64,000 bases of DNA from Favolaschia claudopus. Lineage: Eukaryota; Basidiomycota; Agaricomycetes; Agaricales; Mycenaceae. Below are positions 24,664 through 36,449 of the stretch, in pieces. Below the pieces are notes generated by a model. The model was given only the letters and a program-made list of their open reading frames with translations, had not been told where the DNA came from and searched no databases. The stretch lies in NCBI GenBank assembly GCA_037176885.1, contig JAWWNJ010000025.1, positions 806,001 through 870,000 on the forward strand, in the 5' to 3' direction. The position numbers were made by a program, and so were the translations under genes. Each line of letters starts with the position of its first letter. Positions within the stretch are counted from its first letter, which is position 1.

Positions 24664-27600
24664 TAGACGGTATCCGAATCTGCGACATCGCCAGAGGTGA
24701 GCAGGGTATGTTCGCAGAGCATGCTACTGTCTTCCATAGATGCGCCAGAAAGAAGTCTGGAACCGGAGCGCAGCGCGCATCTGATCACCGTAGCATGAGC
24801 ACAACGAGGAAGGTAGAAAGGCAAAACAACACACCCATTGCCAATTTTCAAGCTGTTGAGCGCAAAGTTGCCACGCGAATTGATGTGCGCAACGACGGAA
24901 CACTCGTCGAGATTGACATTGTCCCCGAGCTACAAAAGCAAGTACAATGGGTGAGCACTCGATACAATTTAAGAAAACAAGAAACCACACATACATGAAC
25001 TAAGTCAGGCTCCGTCATCAACCCAGCCCTGCCGCCAGCATATATAGAACAATTCTTCCCGATTTTTGCACCCAAGGCACGGAAGTACCACACAATATAG
25101 ACCGTACCCGTCAACGGTGCAAGAACCCCACCATTGCCATAGCCCTTATACAAGAATCGCGACAGTGTAAGATGCAGCTGCCACCGCTGACAATAGCTGC
25201 TCCGATCCCACGCACACTTGCCCTCCCTCCGCCGCCCAATGACAATCCATTTCGTCGCAATGGCCCAAAGGAGGATGATGATGGCTTGAAGGTTGAGCAC
25301 AATGATGAAGGAAATGGCAATGAGGCCGTATAGAACGGCTGGCCGATACCAGACAGGATGATAGATATGCAGCTGACGCGCGTGTAGATGCCACTGACGG
25401 AGAATTTGAGCGGCAGCGACGGCACTGATGGACCAGTATCCCGCAGAGAGCGTAGCGACGATGAGGTTGATCAGGAGGATCATAGGATAAGGGAACACAA
25501 AGTAGTCAGCTTCGCGCTTGTAGAACGCCCGTCCAAACGGCGTCGTTGTATCAGGGTCATCGAACTTTTCGGCAAGCGTACCCTCATCGAGACAATCCGC
25601 GCCAAGCCACGTCGAGCCGTTTCGATACTCTGAATCGCGCATGCCAATGGCACCAGACCCCATCACCGTGCGCCGACCAATCTTGCATCCCGGCAGGAGC
25701 ACAACGCGGTCAGCAATCATAGCGCCATCCGCCACCGTCACCCGCGCCGACCCAATTCGGTCCGTCGTGAACACCTCGCTCCTCGAGCCAAACACGACAT
25801 CGTTTCCAATCTCCAACAGCTCAGGGTCGAGACAATAGATACCAGATCCAGGCCAATAAACGCGCTTGCCGATCTTGGCTCCCATACACCGATACACGAC
25901 GGAGACAGCCTCGTAATGTGTGCCGAGGATGGAAAATGCTTGTTTGAGTGCGTGTTTGGATAGAAGCGTTCCATTGATGTAGCGCCGCAAGAGAACGAGC
26001 TGCGACATGTCCGCTGTAGCACACTCGGTGTTGAGGCCAAAGAGACGCTTGACAAGGATACCGAGGATGAGCTGGAGTACAGGGGTAGCGACAGCGCGGA
26101 GGACACGAGACAAAGCATGGAAGGCGACGCGCTGGGGTGATGAGAACCAATACACGACAGACTCGAGCGTATTGAGCTGAGTAACGGTGATGGACACTTG
26201 ATCCACCATGAGATATAGAGCTGCGAACCACGGCAGGTCTAGCATTCATTATCAACTTCAACTCCAAGAAGAGATACGAGAGAAAAGACCCACAAGAAAC
26301 AAAATACACGACAAACATAACCGGCCATGCCACAAACAGCTTCAACAAGAAATTCGGCTCGTCGAGCAACGTTCTGTTGAATGCTGCATAAGACCTTGAG
26401 GACGGGCTATCCCGCGAACTCGCATGCGGGCCATACACCGACCCATCCGGCACCACTGCGCCCGGCGCAAGCTGCGTATAGGTATTCACCACCGCCTTCT
26501 CCCCAACGACGATATGATCCAGCCGGAAATACCCCTCCCTCTCCACCGCAAACCCCCGAACAAGCGCACCCCCATCAACCCGACACCCATCCCGAAGCGT
26601 CAACAAATCATACTCACCCAACCGCGCACCCTTCTCAATCCGAACGTTCCGACCAATACGCGCGCCAAGTAATCGGAAATACAGCTTCTCTAGGGCAGGG
26701 TGAACGGCAAAGACCCCACGGCCGGCGATGCGGAGCGACTGATTGACGATCCACCAGCGAAGGTGGTAGTTGGACCACATGCGATACGTCCCGGGACGAT
26801 ACTTGCCAATCACGATCCACTTGAATACGATGGCGGTAATGGGGGCGATGATACGCGTTGCGAGGCGCGCGACGACAATGGCGCATAGAAGAGCAGAGAT
26901 CCGTTCCCAGAAGCTGCCGTCGATATAGGATGACAAGGCAGAGAGCACGAGTAGAAGCGCCGTCCCTGTACAGATATGGTGAGCCTTCTACTCAACGAAA
27001 AGCGAAACAAACGAACAAGTCAACGCCGTCTTGAGCGGATAGAAAAACACCATCGGCAACGCCTGCACAATCATCGAGACAGGATGCGTCTGACCCCGCG
27101 TCTTGTCCTGCGAAGCCGCCACATCCTCATCATAATCATACCCAAGATTCAACGACACCTCACTCTGCATCGCCGAATTCCCCGGTGTCGTCCCATCCAA
27201 CGGGCCCTCCTTCAAATTCCCCTCCCCAAGCACACCACTACTCCCCCTCTTCAAATCCTCCTCCCGCTCAATCAACCCCGCAATCCCCCCAATCGTACTA
27301 TTCGCAAACAAACTCGCAACCCCGACCGCCACCCCCGTCCTCCTCCGAATCTGATACGCCAACTTGCCCAACAAAAGCGAATTCCCTCCAAGCAAGAAGA
27401 AATCAGAATCAGGCCGCATCGACTTTGCATCGGCATTGAGCAGGAGATTCCCCATAATGTCGCGCACGAGCAACGCATGCTCCGACATTGCCGCCGCATG
27501 CGCCAACGCCGCCACGTTCTCAATCGCCGCAAAATCGGGAAGCCCGCCCGAAGGCAGCCGCGGGAGCACATGCATGTTGGGCAAGACGTGAATCGATCTT

Positions 27601-30600
27601 GGGACCGCATACCCAGGCAAAACCCGCTCCAACGCCTTGCCCACATCGCTCGCATCCACCTCATGCGCAGCGACAAAGGCCTCGGGCAAGTCGTCCGTAT
27701 TGCCCTTCACCCGTAGCGCCACATCGCTGACACCATACACATTCCTCAACGCGCGCTCGATCTCCCCAAGATCGATACCTACGCCGCGGCACGGTATGGG
27801 CTGCGACAACGGCGCTTCTTTGGACGGCAGGTCTCCTGGAAGAACTTCGTAATGGCGCTCAAGCGGCGGCACCGAATCCGAGAGCTGCGGAATACCCAAC
27901 CGCGTCGCAAGCTTGATACGAAGAGGCTTGCCCGCAGCGTTCTTCGGCACGTCGTCCATGTACACGAGCGCAAAGGGCCATTTCGACGGGTGCAGGTGGT
28001 CTCTGTACGAACGCATCACGAATAAAAACACAAACAAAAAAGAAGAACGAACCTCAACAAATCCAACAACTGCGCCAACCCAATCCTCGGACGTCCAGAC
28101 ACAGGCACCACAACAACCCCAATCGTCTCCTGCAGCACGTCATGCTCAATCCCAAACGCCAACGCAGTCTACGCTCAAATCCATCAGACGCCATTTCCAA
28201 AAAAGAAAAACAGCAAGTCTCTCGAAAACTCACCTCAACCCACCCCCTACCAGCACTCACAACAGCCTCCTCAACCTCAAACGGACTAACCACCTCCCCA
28301 CCCTTATTAATAATCTCCTTACTCCTTCCCGTAATGAACAAATACCCATCCTCGTCCAAATGCCCCACATCCCCACTATCAAACCATCCTTCCTATTCAT
28401 CAATCAGTCAACACTTCTTCCTCCCCACAATTTAGAGGTATGCATACAACACACCTTGGAAAAACACCCCCTCTCCAACCTCCTCTCCTTCTTCCCCCCT
28501 CCCCCAACCTCAACCTCAACCTCATACCCCTCAAAAACAGGCCACCCCCGCACACAAATCGCCCCCGTCCTCCCCGCCCCAAGCTCCACCTCGATGTCCC
28601 CCGGGCTGCGAATCGACAGATGCGGCCCACACGCGATGCCGGAGCACCCCGGCCGCTCGAGGGCGTAGGTGATGGGTGGGGAGGCGATGGGCATGCATCT
28701 GCGGGAAGAATGATTAGGTTTTTTTGCTTCGAAATAATAATTGAGGAGGAGAGATTAGATCTCGAGGGCGCGAGATTAGATACGAGTAGATTTTGAATCA
28801 AATCTAATCGCAGCACGCCAAGACAATCGTACCCGCGGGAGCAATCGGCGTTAAGATTAAAAAGCGATGTTGCCGGAAGAAAAATGAAGCAAAAAACGCG
28901 TCGGCGCGCCGTCCTCGTCCTTTGTGCGCAATTACACCCCGCGGCGCCCCATGCCCCGCAAATGCGCAGCAAACGGCAAAGCAACGCGGAATCGTCTCCG
29001 CATTAAATTCTCAGCGCGGCGCGGTTCGCGGTTCAAATTTCAACCCGAAATCGAACCACCATCACCAGAAGAGGAAACGGCGCCTATTGCCAAAAGAAAG
29101 CAACAGAGAGCAGGAAACCAAGCAAAAAAAAAGGAGCCACGACTCGCAGTTCAACCCGAAATCGAACCACCATAACCAAAAGAGGAAACACCTTTCTCCG
29201 TCCCCAAAAAAGGACACAAATAGAAAAAAAAACCAAAAGAAAGCAAGAACCCTTCTCCCTCCGAAAAAATGAAACAGAACGCAAGAAACCGAGGAAGATC
29301 ACAAAACACAACAACTCACTCAGTCATCCCATAACTAGGCAACACCACCGCCCCCCTGAACGTCTCCCTCAAACTCACCGCAAGCGAAGGCAACAACCCG
29401 CCCGCCGCGTTCGCGATCATCCGGATTCGCAAATCCTCTGTGCCTGTCTCCGACTCCGAAGAAAAAGAGGAGGGAGAGGAAGGGGAAGAGGGAGAGGGAG
29501 AAGAGGGAGAGGGCTGCGCGGAGAGGATGGCGTGGTGGATCGTCGGGGCGGCGTAGTACCTACATCCGAGAAAAAAAAACGAATAAATAATTGATTGAGA
29601 GAAGTATAGGATGAGTAGAATGGAAGATTTGACGAACCAAGTAACCCCCAACTCCCTCGCGAGCTGCCAAAACGCCATCGCGTCAAAGCCCGCACACATG
29701 ATCGCGCTGCCGCCGGAGAACACGGGCTATAATGCATTCAACAAGTCAATGTGAGTTAGCAGTGTGCAGGTGGCGGAAGGGGTGAATGAGCGAGAAGAAG
29801 CATCAAGTACGAGACCAGAAAAGGAAGTGCAATGCACGAATTGAACGGGAGTGCGTGATTACATAAACGAAACGAAACGAAGTGGGTGCCAAGGAGCGGA
29901 AGTAGGAAGTAGGCTGCCAAGTCCCCGCGCGGAAGTAGACGGAAAGGAAAGTAAGGATGGAGAAAAGGAAGGGAAGGAAGGGACGGGGCAAGCTAAAATG
30001 TAATGTGGGGTCGGATGACGACGAAAAGCGGGGCGAGCGGAAGTAAGTAAGTAAATGAGGAGCGGAAATGTGAATGAGGCGTTGCCAAGTTGAAGATGGG
30101 GTCAAATGATATGGCAAGACAAAGTGGAAAAAATGAAAACCGAATGTACTCACAGCGAGAAGATTCCTGACAATGCCACCGACGTGGAAGAGCGGCATCA
30201 TGTTCACTGCGAAGCATCACAGTCAGTCAGCGGCGCGAACGTATTGACGGTGGCGAGATAAAGAAAAGAAGAATAAACAGCGCGTGCAAAGAAAGATTAT
30301 AGAGCAATCGTGAATCGAGCATGAACACGTCGAGATAGAGAAAGAACGCAAGGAAGAGTAGAGAAAACCCACAATTCACATCCTCCTCGCGCAAATCCCA
30401 ACTCTCCACAACCGCACAGGTCCCCACAATGAGAGAAAGCAGAGAATACGGCACGACCTTCTTCTTCCCGCTCGTACCGGAGGTATGCAGAATCAGACTC
30501 TGGTCGGTTAGCGAATGCAGCTGTGTCGTCTGAATCGGCGTTGGGGAAGACGCGTCAGACGCCTTCGCCTCGCCATCCTCATACAAACACATATCAAACA

Positions 30601-31132
30601 CCCCCGCCATCCCCCCCTCCCTCCCCCTCACCACCACCACCTCAACCCCCTCCAACCCCCCCACCTCCAACCGCCTCGCATCCTCGAGCGTAGTGACTAA
30701 GACCCGCGCACCGAGCCTCACGGCGTCCTCGCGCAGCTCGGCGGGCGTGCAGGAGGCGTTGACGGGTGCGCAGGTGTGGTATGCTGAGATGGCGAGGAGG
30801 GCGAGGGCGTTGAGGGGGCCGGTGGGGAGGAGGAGGAGGACGCGCGTGTTGGGGCCGAGGTGTTTTGCGGCATTTAGATTCGACGGTGAGGAGGAGGAGG
30901 AAGAAGGCAAAGCAAAGTGCTGGACGAAGGAGCGGAGGGACGCGTGGTCGAGGGGCGGGCGGGCGGGGTCGGCGTCGTATAGGGCGGGCCGCGGGGAGTC
31001 GGGGAGGCAGTCGAGGAGGGTGGTGATCTGAGTTTGATTTTGTGAGGTGAGTGCGGCGGCGAGGGTGTCGCCGAGGGAGTGCTCGGGCGAAGAGGGCTGC
31101 AGGCCGCGAAGGAATGAGAGCGGGCTCGCCAT
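24373..31132 (-). CDS. Pls-like adenylating multimodular membrane enzyme with C-terminal RING finger
   Basis: Starts [20 protein letters not shown] at 31132. The adenylation domain has [20 protein letters not shown] (core A3), [27 protein letters not shown] and [20 protein letters not shown]. The carrier domain has [20 protein letters not shown] with the phosphopantetheine serine in GGNSL. Three membrane-plus-hexapeptide (left-handed beta-helix) modules follow: [40 protein letters not shown]; and [20 protein letters not shown] through [13 protein letters not shown]. This A-T-TM(LbH)x3 layout is that of Pls-type epsilon-poly-lysine synthetases, including the fungal VibA type, so it may make an isopeptide homopolymer; the substrate is not readable. 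After [10 protein letters not shown] the same frame runs into a RING finger, CPMC...CGHIFCKSC...CPVC, ending RIYPSFAL. Two introns are unusually long: 28699-29319 and one near 29740-30170. Confidence 0.85.
29041..29189. repeat. Imperfect direct repeat inside a long intron
   Basis: A 38-bp segment at 29041-29078 (beginning CAACCCGAAATCGAACCACC and ending GAGGAAAC) recurs at 29152-29189 with two or three differences. The two lie 111 bp apart within the 621-bp intron 28699-29319 of the Pls-like gene. The surrounding plus-strand sequence is strongly purine-rich with long A runs. Other introns of this gene are mostly about 50 bp. Confidence 0.75.
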
Positions 31133-34100
31133 GAAAAGGAAGACGGGGAAAGTGGTGGTGGTGCAAAGAGAGGCAAATGCAGGCAACGAAGAAAAAGGAT
31201 TACATGGCAAAAGCCCGATTTATATTTGTGTAAAGCAAGATTTGAAGCAAGATCTACTCCTCCCGCTCGGGCTTCTTGCTTCCTTGTCTTTTGCTTCTTC
31301 TTCCGCTTCGTGATAAACTGGTTCAGATATCGATGCACCCGAGTGGTTCATAAATACGTGATGGCGACGAGTCGGGGCTGGTTATCGCAGGGTGGCATAT
31401 GCTTGATATTCCGTCCACAAGGTTCTACAACACACAGCTTTGGTGTTTGACTATTTGCATTCCACGATGCCAGAGATTATCGCCAGAGATACAAGTCTCG
31501 ACCACGCTGAAGTAGTTTATCTTGAATTTGCATAAATAATCGTTGAAGCGAACTGAACCGATTGAGTAAGTTATCGCCGGCGTTCTTCCCAGGTTCTTCC
31601 TCAGCCTTCCCATTCGTCCGTGTCACTGCGCAATCCAGTTCAATTTTGGTGCAACGTTGTCGTTTTTCACGCGTTAAGGCGGTGTGTGTCCGTATTTGTC
31701 CCGGTCAGGTATACGTACGGTGGCGGTGCACCTATCTTTATCTTCCACTCACTCTATTTTTGCTTTTCACCTGCTTTTCTGCGGAATCCTCCCCTTCGTC
31801 CGGTACAACGCTCGGAGTCGCTCTCTCCGTCGCGGGCATACCACTTCCCGCGAAAACGACTCCAGGCGCGCCGAAGACAACAGCTCCAATGCTGTTTCAG
31901 TCATCCGATTCATTCCGAAGTTAAATCCGCCTTATTCCCGCCACTTTCGACTTCCTCCTCGTCGGAATTCCTCTGCTACCCTCATTCTCATCATACGGCG
32001 TCTTGGCTGCCTTCGTTAGTCGTCCTCGTCCGCGGCTTGAGTCATCGTTCGACGGATAGCGATGCGGAACGGTAACTTGTTTTCTCTCTTATCAAATTCC
32101 TTGGAGCAAGTTATCCAGTTCACGATATTGATTCAGATTCTCAACACACCCGCCGCATAGTTAATTTTCTTCGACGCCGACCTCGTTACCATTGTACCAA
32201 CCCAGCGTTCTATTCGCCTCCGTATCTCGTGTGACATGTCGCAATTCGCAAATCCATGAACGTGCTCCAATCCAATCCAACACAATGCTCTATCTCTATG
32301 GTAACGCAGGCAATGCGCTGTTCTCCGTCCTTTAGTCTTTTTTGCGAATCCTCCAGGCTCGAAACCACCCTCCCCGGGTAACCCGACCCTCCTCTCCTTT
32401 ACTTACTATTACTCCCTGTCCTTTACAACTACCCTACTCGCTCCTCAATTCCTCTCCATCGGACTGGCTCGAAAACTTACGTTAAACATCCTAACGAAAT
32501 TTCTGTGTTATCTCGCTAACTATCTGCTCCACCCTCTCTCTCACTTCCGACTCTCCGCGGCATCCATACTGTACCACAGTACTGTGGCCAAACTGTGGCA
32601 GTCTCCACCACTCACATTGTCGCCGATCCAGTAATTCAAGCATCCATCCCGTCAACGACTACTCACCCGTTATTGTAACCTTCCAGCGTCGCCGGCTTGT
32701 ACTTTGAATCGCTTCCTCTTGACTCTTGGCAACTTCTATCTATTTGTCGAACCCCTAGAATATCTTGCATATGTCGCCGTAGCCAATTACTTCACCCCAC
32801 CCAGTCAATTTTCAACTCACCGGTCCGACTCCGAACTACAATCACTCAACACTTGATCTCGTCCTTGGTCTCGTCTCGGCTTTCCCGACTCGCCTCTCTC
32901 TTCTTCCAATTTCTCTTCAAACGTTTATGCGACTAACACATCAAACAACCTCCGCCGCACCTTATCGTCTCATGTCCGTGGAAGGGGAATACAGGTTGCG
33001 CCGCCTCAGCAGTGCGGTAAGTATCATACTTGACAACCTAATCCCTTCTTACTACCTACCTAGTGCATCGCGGATAGGTTCAAGTTCGTATACGCCCGAA
33101 CCACAAGACAATATTGAAACAGGCTTCATGTTCATTGCGCAAATTGTCTTGCGTTTTCTTCATGGCAGTGGAAGTCTCCCAGAATCAAATCAAACCAAGG
33201 CTATGGAACACAACGGAATAATTTTCACCGCTGTACATGTATCATTGATACCGTTGACTTGATAAGGCGCACTCGAACTTCTTCTTCTTGGCGTCGGCTA
33301 GCATCCTTCGCCCACAATCACCTACATTCCCCGCTTCGTCGACTAGTAGCCGTTTTCACTGCTCCGTCTCGTCTCACTCCACCAAAATCATTAGACGGTT
33401 AAACGCTAAACGGTAAACGACAGGCTGCTCCACTCTGTTGTGTGTGTTTTCTTTTTTGCATAGCTCTCGGCTCGGCGGTCTTGCTTTTGATGTTGGTTCA
33501 CTGGCGTAATTGTATATCTACCTGCCCTACTAGCACCACCATCGCCCCGCAAAATTCATTTCCGCTTCCGCTGCCTTTGCTCTTGGTCTTATTGTAATGC
33601 AAAAAGCCGATGAAACAACACACCAGCTCGAACGCACAATCTTCTTGGTTCTGTTACTTCAAAAGCACAGGGAGGATGTGGCTATGGCTTTTCGCTGGTT
33701 GGTAACACCACATAAAACTAAGGCCAGACAAGAAAATCCGGACAAGAACAATCATCGCAAAACTCTCGAGACGACCGACAATGCTCTTCCTTTTTTTCAC
33801 GGGTCTACACGATCGACCGTTTTCTGGAGGCCTCGGAGCCCGCAGCTCTTCGAATTCTCCGCCCACACACTAGTACTCCCACAACTCAACCTGAACAACG
33901 GACGAGTGTCCCTGGCCCTGGTCGACCTCAGGCTCGTGGTTCGTCTCTATGACTCTATCCCGTCTCTTAACTTATTCGCCTCCGCACAAGGTTGAACTCT
34001 GAGACGACAGCCCGCGTGCCTCGCTCCTCTGTACCTCAACTACGCTGTCCTGGTACTAGCAAGTTGTATGACTTGATAGAGCAATGGTACAAGAATAGGG

Positions 34101-35468
34101 CAGAGCCAAGAACTCGAATGAACGTGATTCTGAACTTGCTTCGAACTCTCATCGTCATTTTCGCCGTCTTTCTTCCCCCGGATCCGAAGGATGCGTTCAA
34201 TTCTGTTCTCAGGCAAAGGCGATACCGTACTACATGATATGCACTCGGGCCCGGACTCACCGATTCTCACTCCAACTTCGATAGCATATGGTTCAAAATT
34301 CGCATGGTTGGATCTCAATTTTCTAGATAGTCCGTACCTTCATCAATATTTAATCGACCTTCGAGCAATGCCTTGTCGATCGCGGACGAGCAGAAGCGAA
34401 CTCGGGCTACTGGTTCGGCCGTTCGAGTAATATAAATTAACCTAACGCAGAACTCGAAGTAACTTTTGAAGCCCGGCTCATCATCAACACCGTCTTGCAT
34501 CTCTTCTCTTCTTTTGCCCGACCCGCGCGCAACCCACTGCTGGCATACCTGGCGAACCGCAAACCGAGTCGACTTCAAGCACCTGAAAAATTCCGATCCT
34601 TTTCGGGTTTGCACGTCGGTCCCCGAGCCCTCCGACATTGCGACAGCATGCATACATGTTCAACTTGAAGGCGATAAATTGAGCCCGGAACTCACCAAGT
34701 TGAACAACACAAAATCCTTCCGTCTATCCGTCTATCCGAATCCTATACTGGTTAGCGGCCTCAAAAATCGACACTCTGAAGCCAAAACTGTTCCGTTTTC
34801 TCACCGTCTGCGAAATTCCCTGTTGCTGATTCGCTCTGCCCCTCGGTCGTTCAAGTTTTGTCCGTTGCGATTGTCGGAAGTCGCTATCTTTCTCGGTGTG
34901 GTAAGTAAATCTTCGCGAAATCGACGTAGAAAAAATGAAACAGAAACCATTGCTCTGGATGCAATGGAAGGAATGTTATACGTCCACGACAATCTACCAA
35001 TGAAACTTTGCTTGGATTTTTTTTGTCTTTGTGCTCCACTTGAGCGTTTTGTATCTTACTATACACTAAGATTGAAATATCTGACTGAGCTGTTGAGGCC
35101 GGGCAGTCGTGCGATTCTTGGACGTATTGCCACACGGGAGAATTAAAAACAAGCTCTTTGGCGCGCGGTTCGGCGGAATACACTTTGACCGCAGCAAGCC
35201 GAAACACTAGCTCATCGTGCAATGTCAACGACTCGAATCAGCGGACCTCAACGGAATTACTTACCAATCTAGCCGCCCGCCAAGCATTCGTTGATTAGCA
35301 TCTTGCATGTCCTGATTGGGCTGATAGGCGTAGTGGAACTTCCCGATATGGAAATCGCGGTTTTGCCTCCGGTCACCAGGTGCGCTATTTCGCCGACAGT
35401 CCGACGCTGACGCACGACGAACTCTCAGCTCACTAACTCATTTACAAACCCTGCTTTCGACCCACGCG
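31133..35468. other. Pyrimidine-rich region without a recognisable gene
   Basis: About 4.3 kb with no domain and no convincing exon chain. From about 31600 to 33600 the plus strand is rich in C and T, with CTC/TCC runs in every frame, so the open frames there are Ser/Leu/Pro-rich by composition. Open frames at 33597-33995 and 34466-35146 have no family signal. Sequence at 32992-33061 contains a reasonable GTAAGT donor, so spliced non-coding RNA or a long 5' leader of the hydrolase gene at 35469 is possible. Confidence 0.5.
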
Positions 35469-36449
35469 ATGAGCCTGACCAATGCCACCCCGCTTAAACT
35501 CGACAAAACGACGCGCCGCCTCTTGAGCGGCAAAACACCGTTCTTTGCCAGTACGCTCGACCCGCGGTTCTCTTTCTCTATGTATATCCCGAAAGAATCG
35601 TTGGCCAAACGCGCTGGGGGTACCTCAAAGCGCGGTGGGGGTCATCATTCCTCCAGCTCGAGCAACGCGGAGATCACCACTCTCCCTCTTCTGGTTCTCG
35701 TCCATGGCACCCGCCGCCACACCGCTGGCTTCCACACGCATCTCGCGTCCTTTGCCGACACCCACCATATTGCTCTCCTCACCCCGCTCTTCCCTGCTGG
35801 CATCGACGTGGACGCGGACTCCGATCCGCTGGGCATGCATGGGTACAAGAATATCGTTTCTCCTCATACCAACAGCACGAGTGAGAGTATCCGGTACGAT
35901 CTCCTCGTCCTCTCCATGATCTCACAAGCAGCAACCCTCCTCTCCCGTCTCACCCCCGCTATACACCTACAAACCGACCGCTTTTATCTACACGGCTACA
36001 GCGGCGGCGCCCAATTCGCACACCGCTTCATGTACCTGCACCCCGAGCGTCTGCTGGAAGTCAGCATCGCTGCTCCCGGTGCGGTGACCGATCCATCGAC
36101 TGCTTTAAATTCAGACTGGCCAATTGGCCTCGCGAATGTTTCCTCCCTCTTCCCTCACACCAATACTAACAACGGTGTAAAATGGGACAAGATCACGTCC
36201 CTCCCCGTCCTCCTCCTCGTCGGGTCGGAAGATACTGATACTTCTGGTCTGCCGCACCCAAATTCACACACCGGCGCTACCAGGGTCGAGAGAATTCATT
36301 TCCTCAAGAACGCGTTGGAGAAAAGGGGCGTGAAGAGAGTTGAGATGGTGGTGTTGCCGGGGGTGGGACATGAAGGCGGGAGTAATGCGTGTTTAGGGGA
36401 CGTCGGCAAGTGGGTGGTCGGGTTGTTAGACGGGCCTCGCGCTAGCTGA
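35469..36449 (+). CDS. Alpha/beta hydrolase (intronless)
   Basis: Single-exon gene for 326 residues, which is unusual among the intron-rich neighbours. The fold is seen from the oxyanion-side LLVLVHGTRRHTAGFHTHLA (about residues 73-92) and the nucleophile elbow FYLHGYSGGAQFAHRF (G-Y-S-G-G, Ser near 179). An acidic residue lies after the next strand, LLLVGSEDTDTSG, and the likely catalytic His is in VVLPGVGHEGG near the C-terminus. No signal peptide or membrane segment is seen. A histidine/serine run (GGGHHSSSSSNAE) near residue 57 looks like a flexible loop. An intronless state could reflect retroposition or transfer, though small hydrolases of this kind also occur without introns. The substrate is unknown; esterase or peptidase-like activity is possible. 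Confidence 0.85.
   Translation: MSLTNATPLKLDKTTRRLLSGKTPFFASTLDPRFSFSMYIPKESLAKRAGGTSKRGGGHHSSSSSNAEITTLPLLVLVHGTRRHTAGFHTHLASFADTHHIALLTPLFPAGIDVDADSDPLGMHGYKNIVSPHTNSTSESIRYDLLVLSMISQAATLLSRLTPAIHLQTDRFYLHGYSGGAQFAHRFMYLHPERLLEVSIAAPGAVTDPSTALNSDWPIGLANVSSLFPHTNTNNGVKWDKITSLPVLLLVGSEDTDTSGLPHPNSHTGATRVERIHFLKNALEKRGVKRVEMVVLPGVGHEGGSNACLGDVGKWVVGLLDGPRAS

Noticed and set aside
28922..29272. Lys/Arg-rich 116-codon open frame
   Set aside because: It lies antisense within the long intron of the Pls-like gene and its composition reflects the purine-rich repeat.
30515..31031. Plus-strand Arg-rich open frames over the adenylation domain
   Set aside because: They are antisense shadows of the well-supported minus-strand coding exon.
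34466..35146. 226-codon open frame as a protein gene
   Set aside because: No recognised domain; the composition looks random and the opposite strand is equally open. Left as part of the unassigned region.
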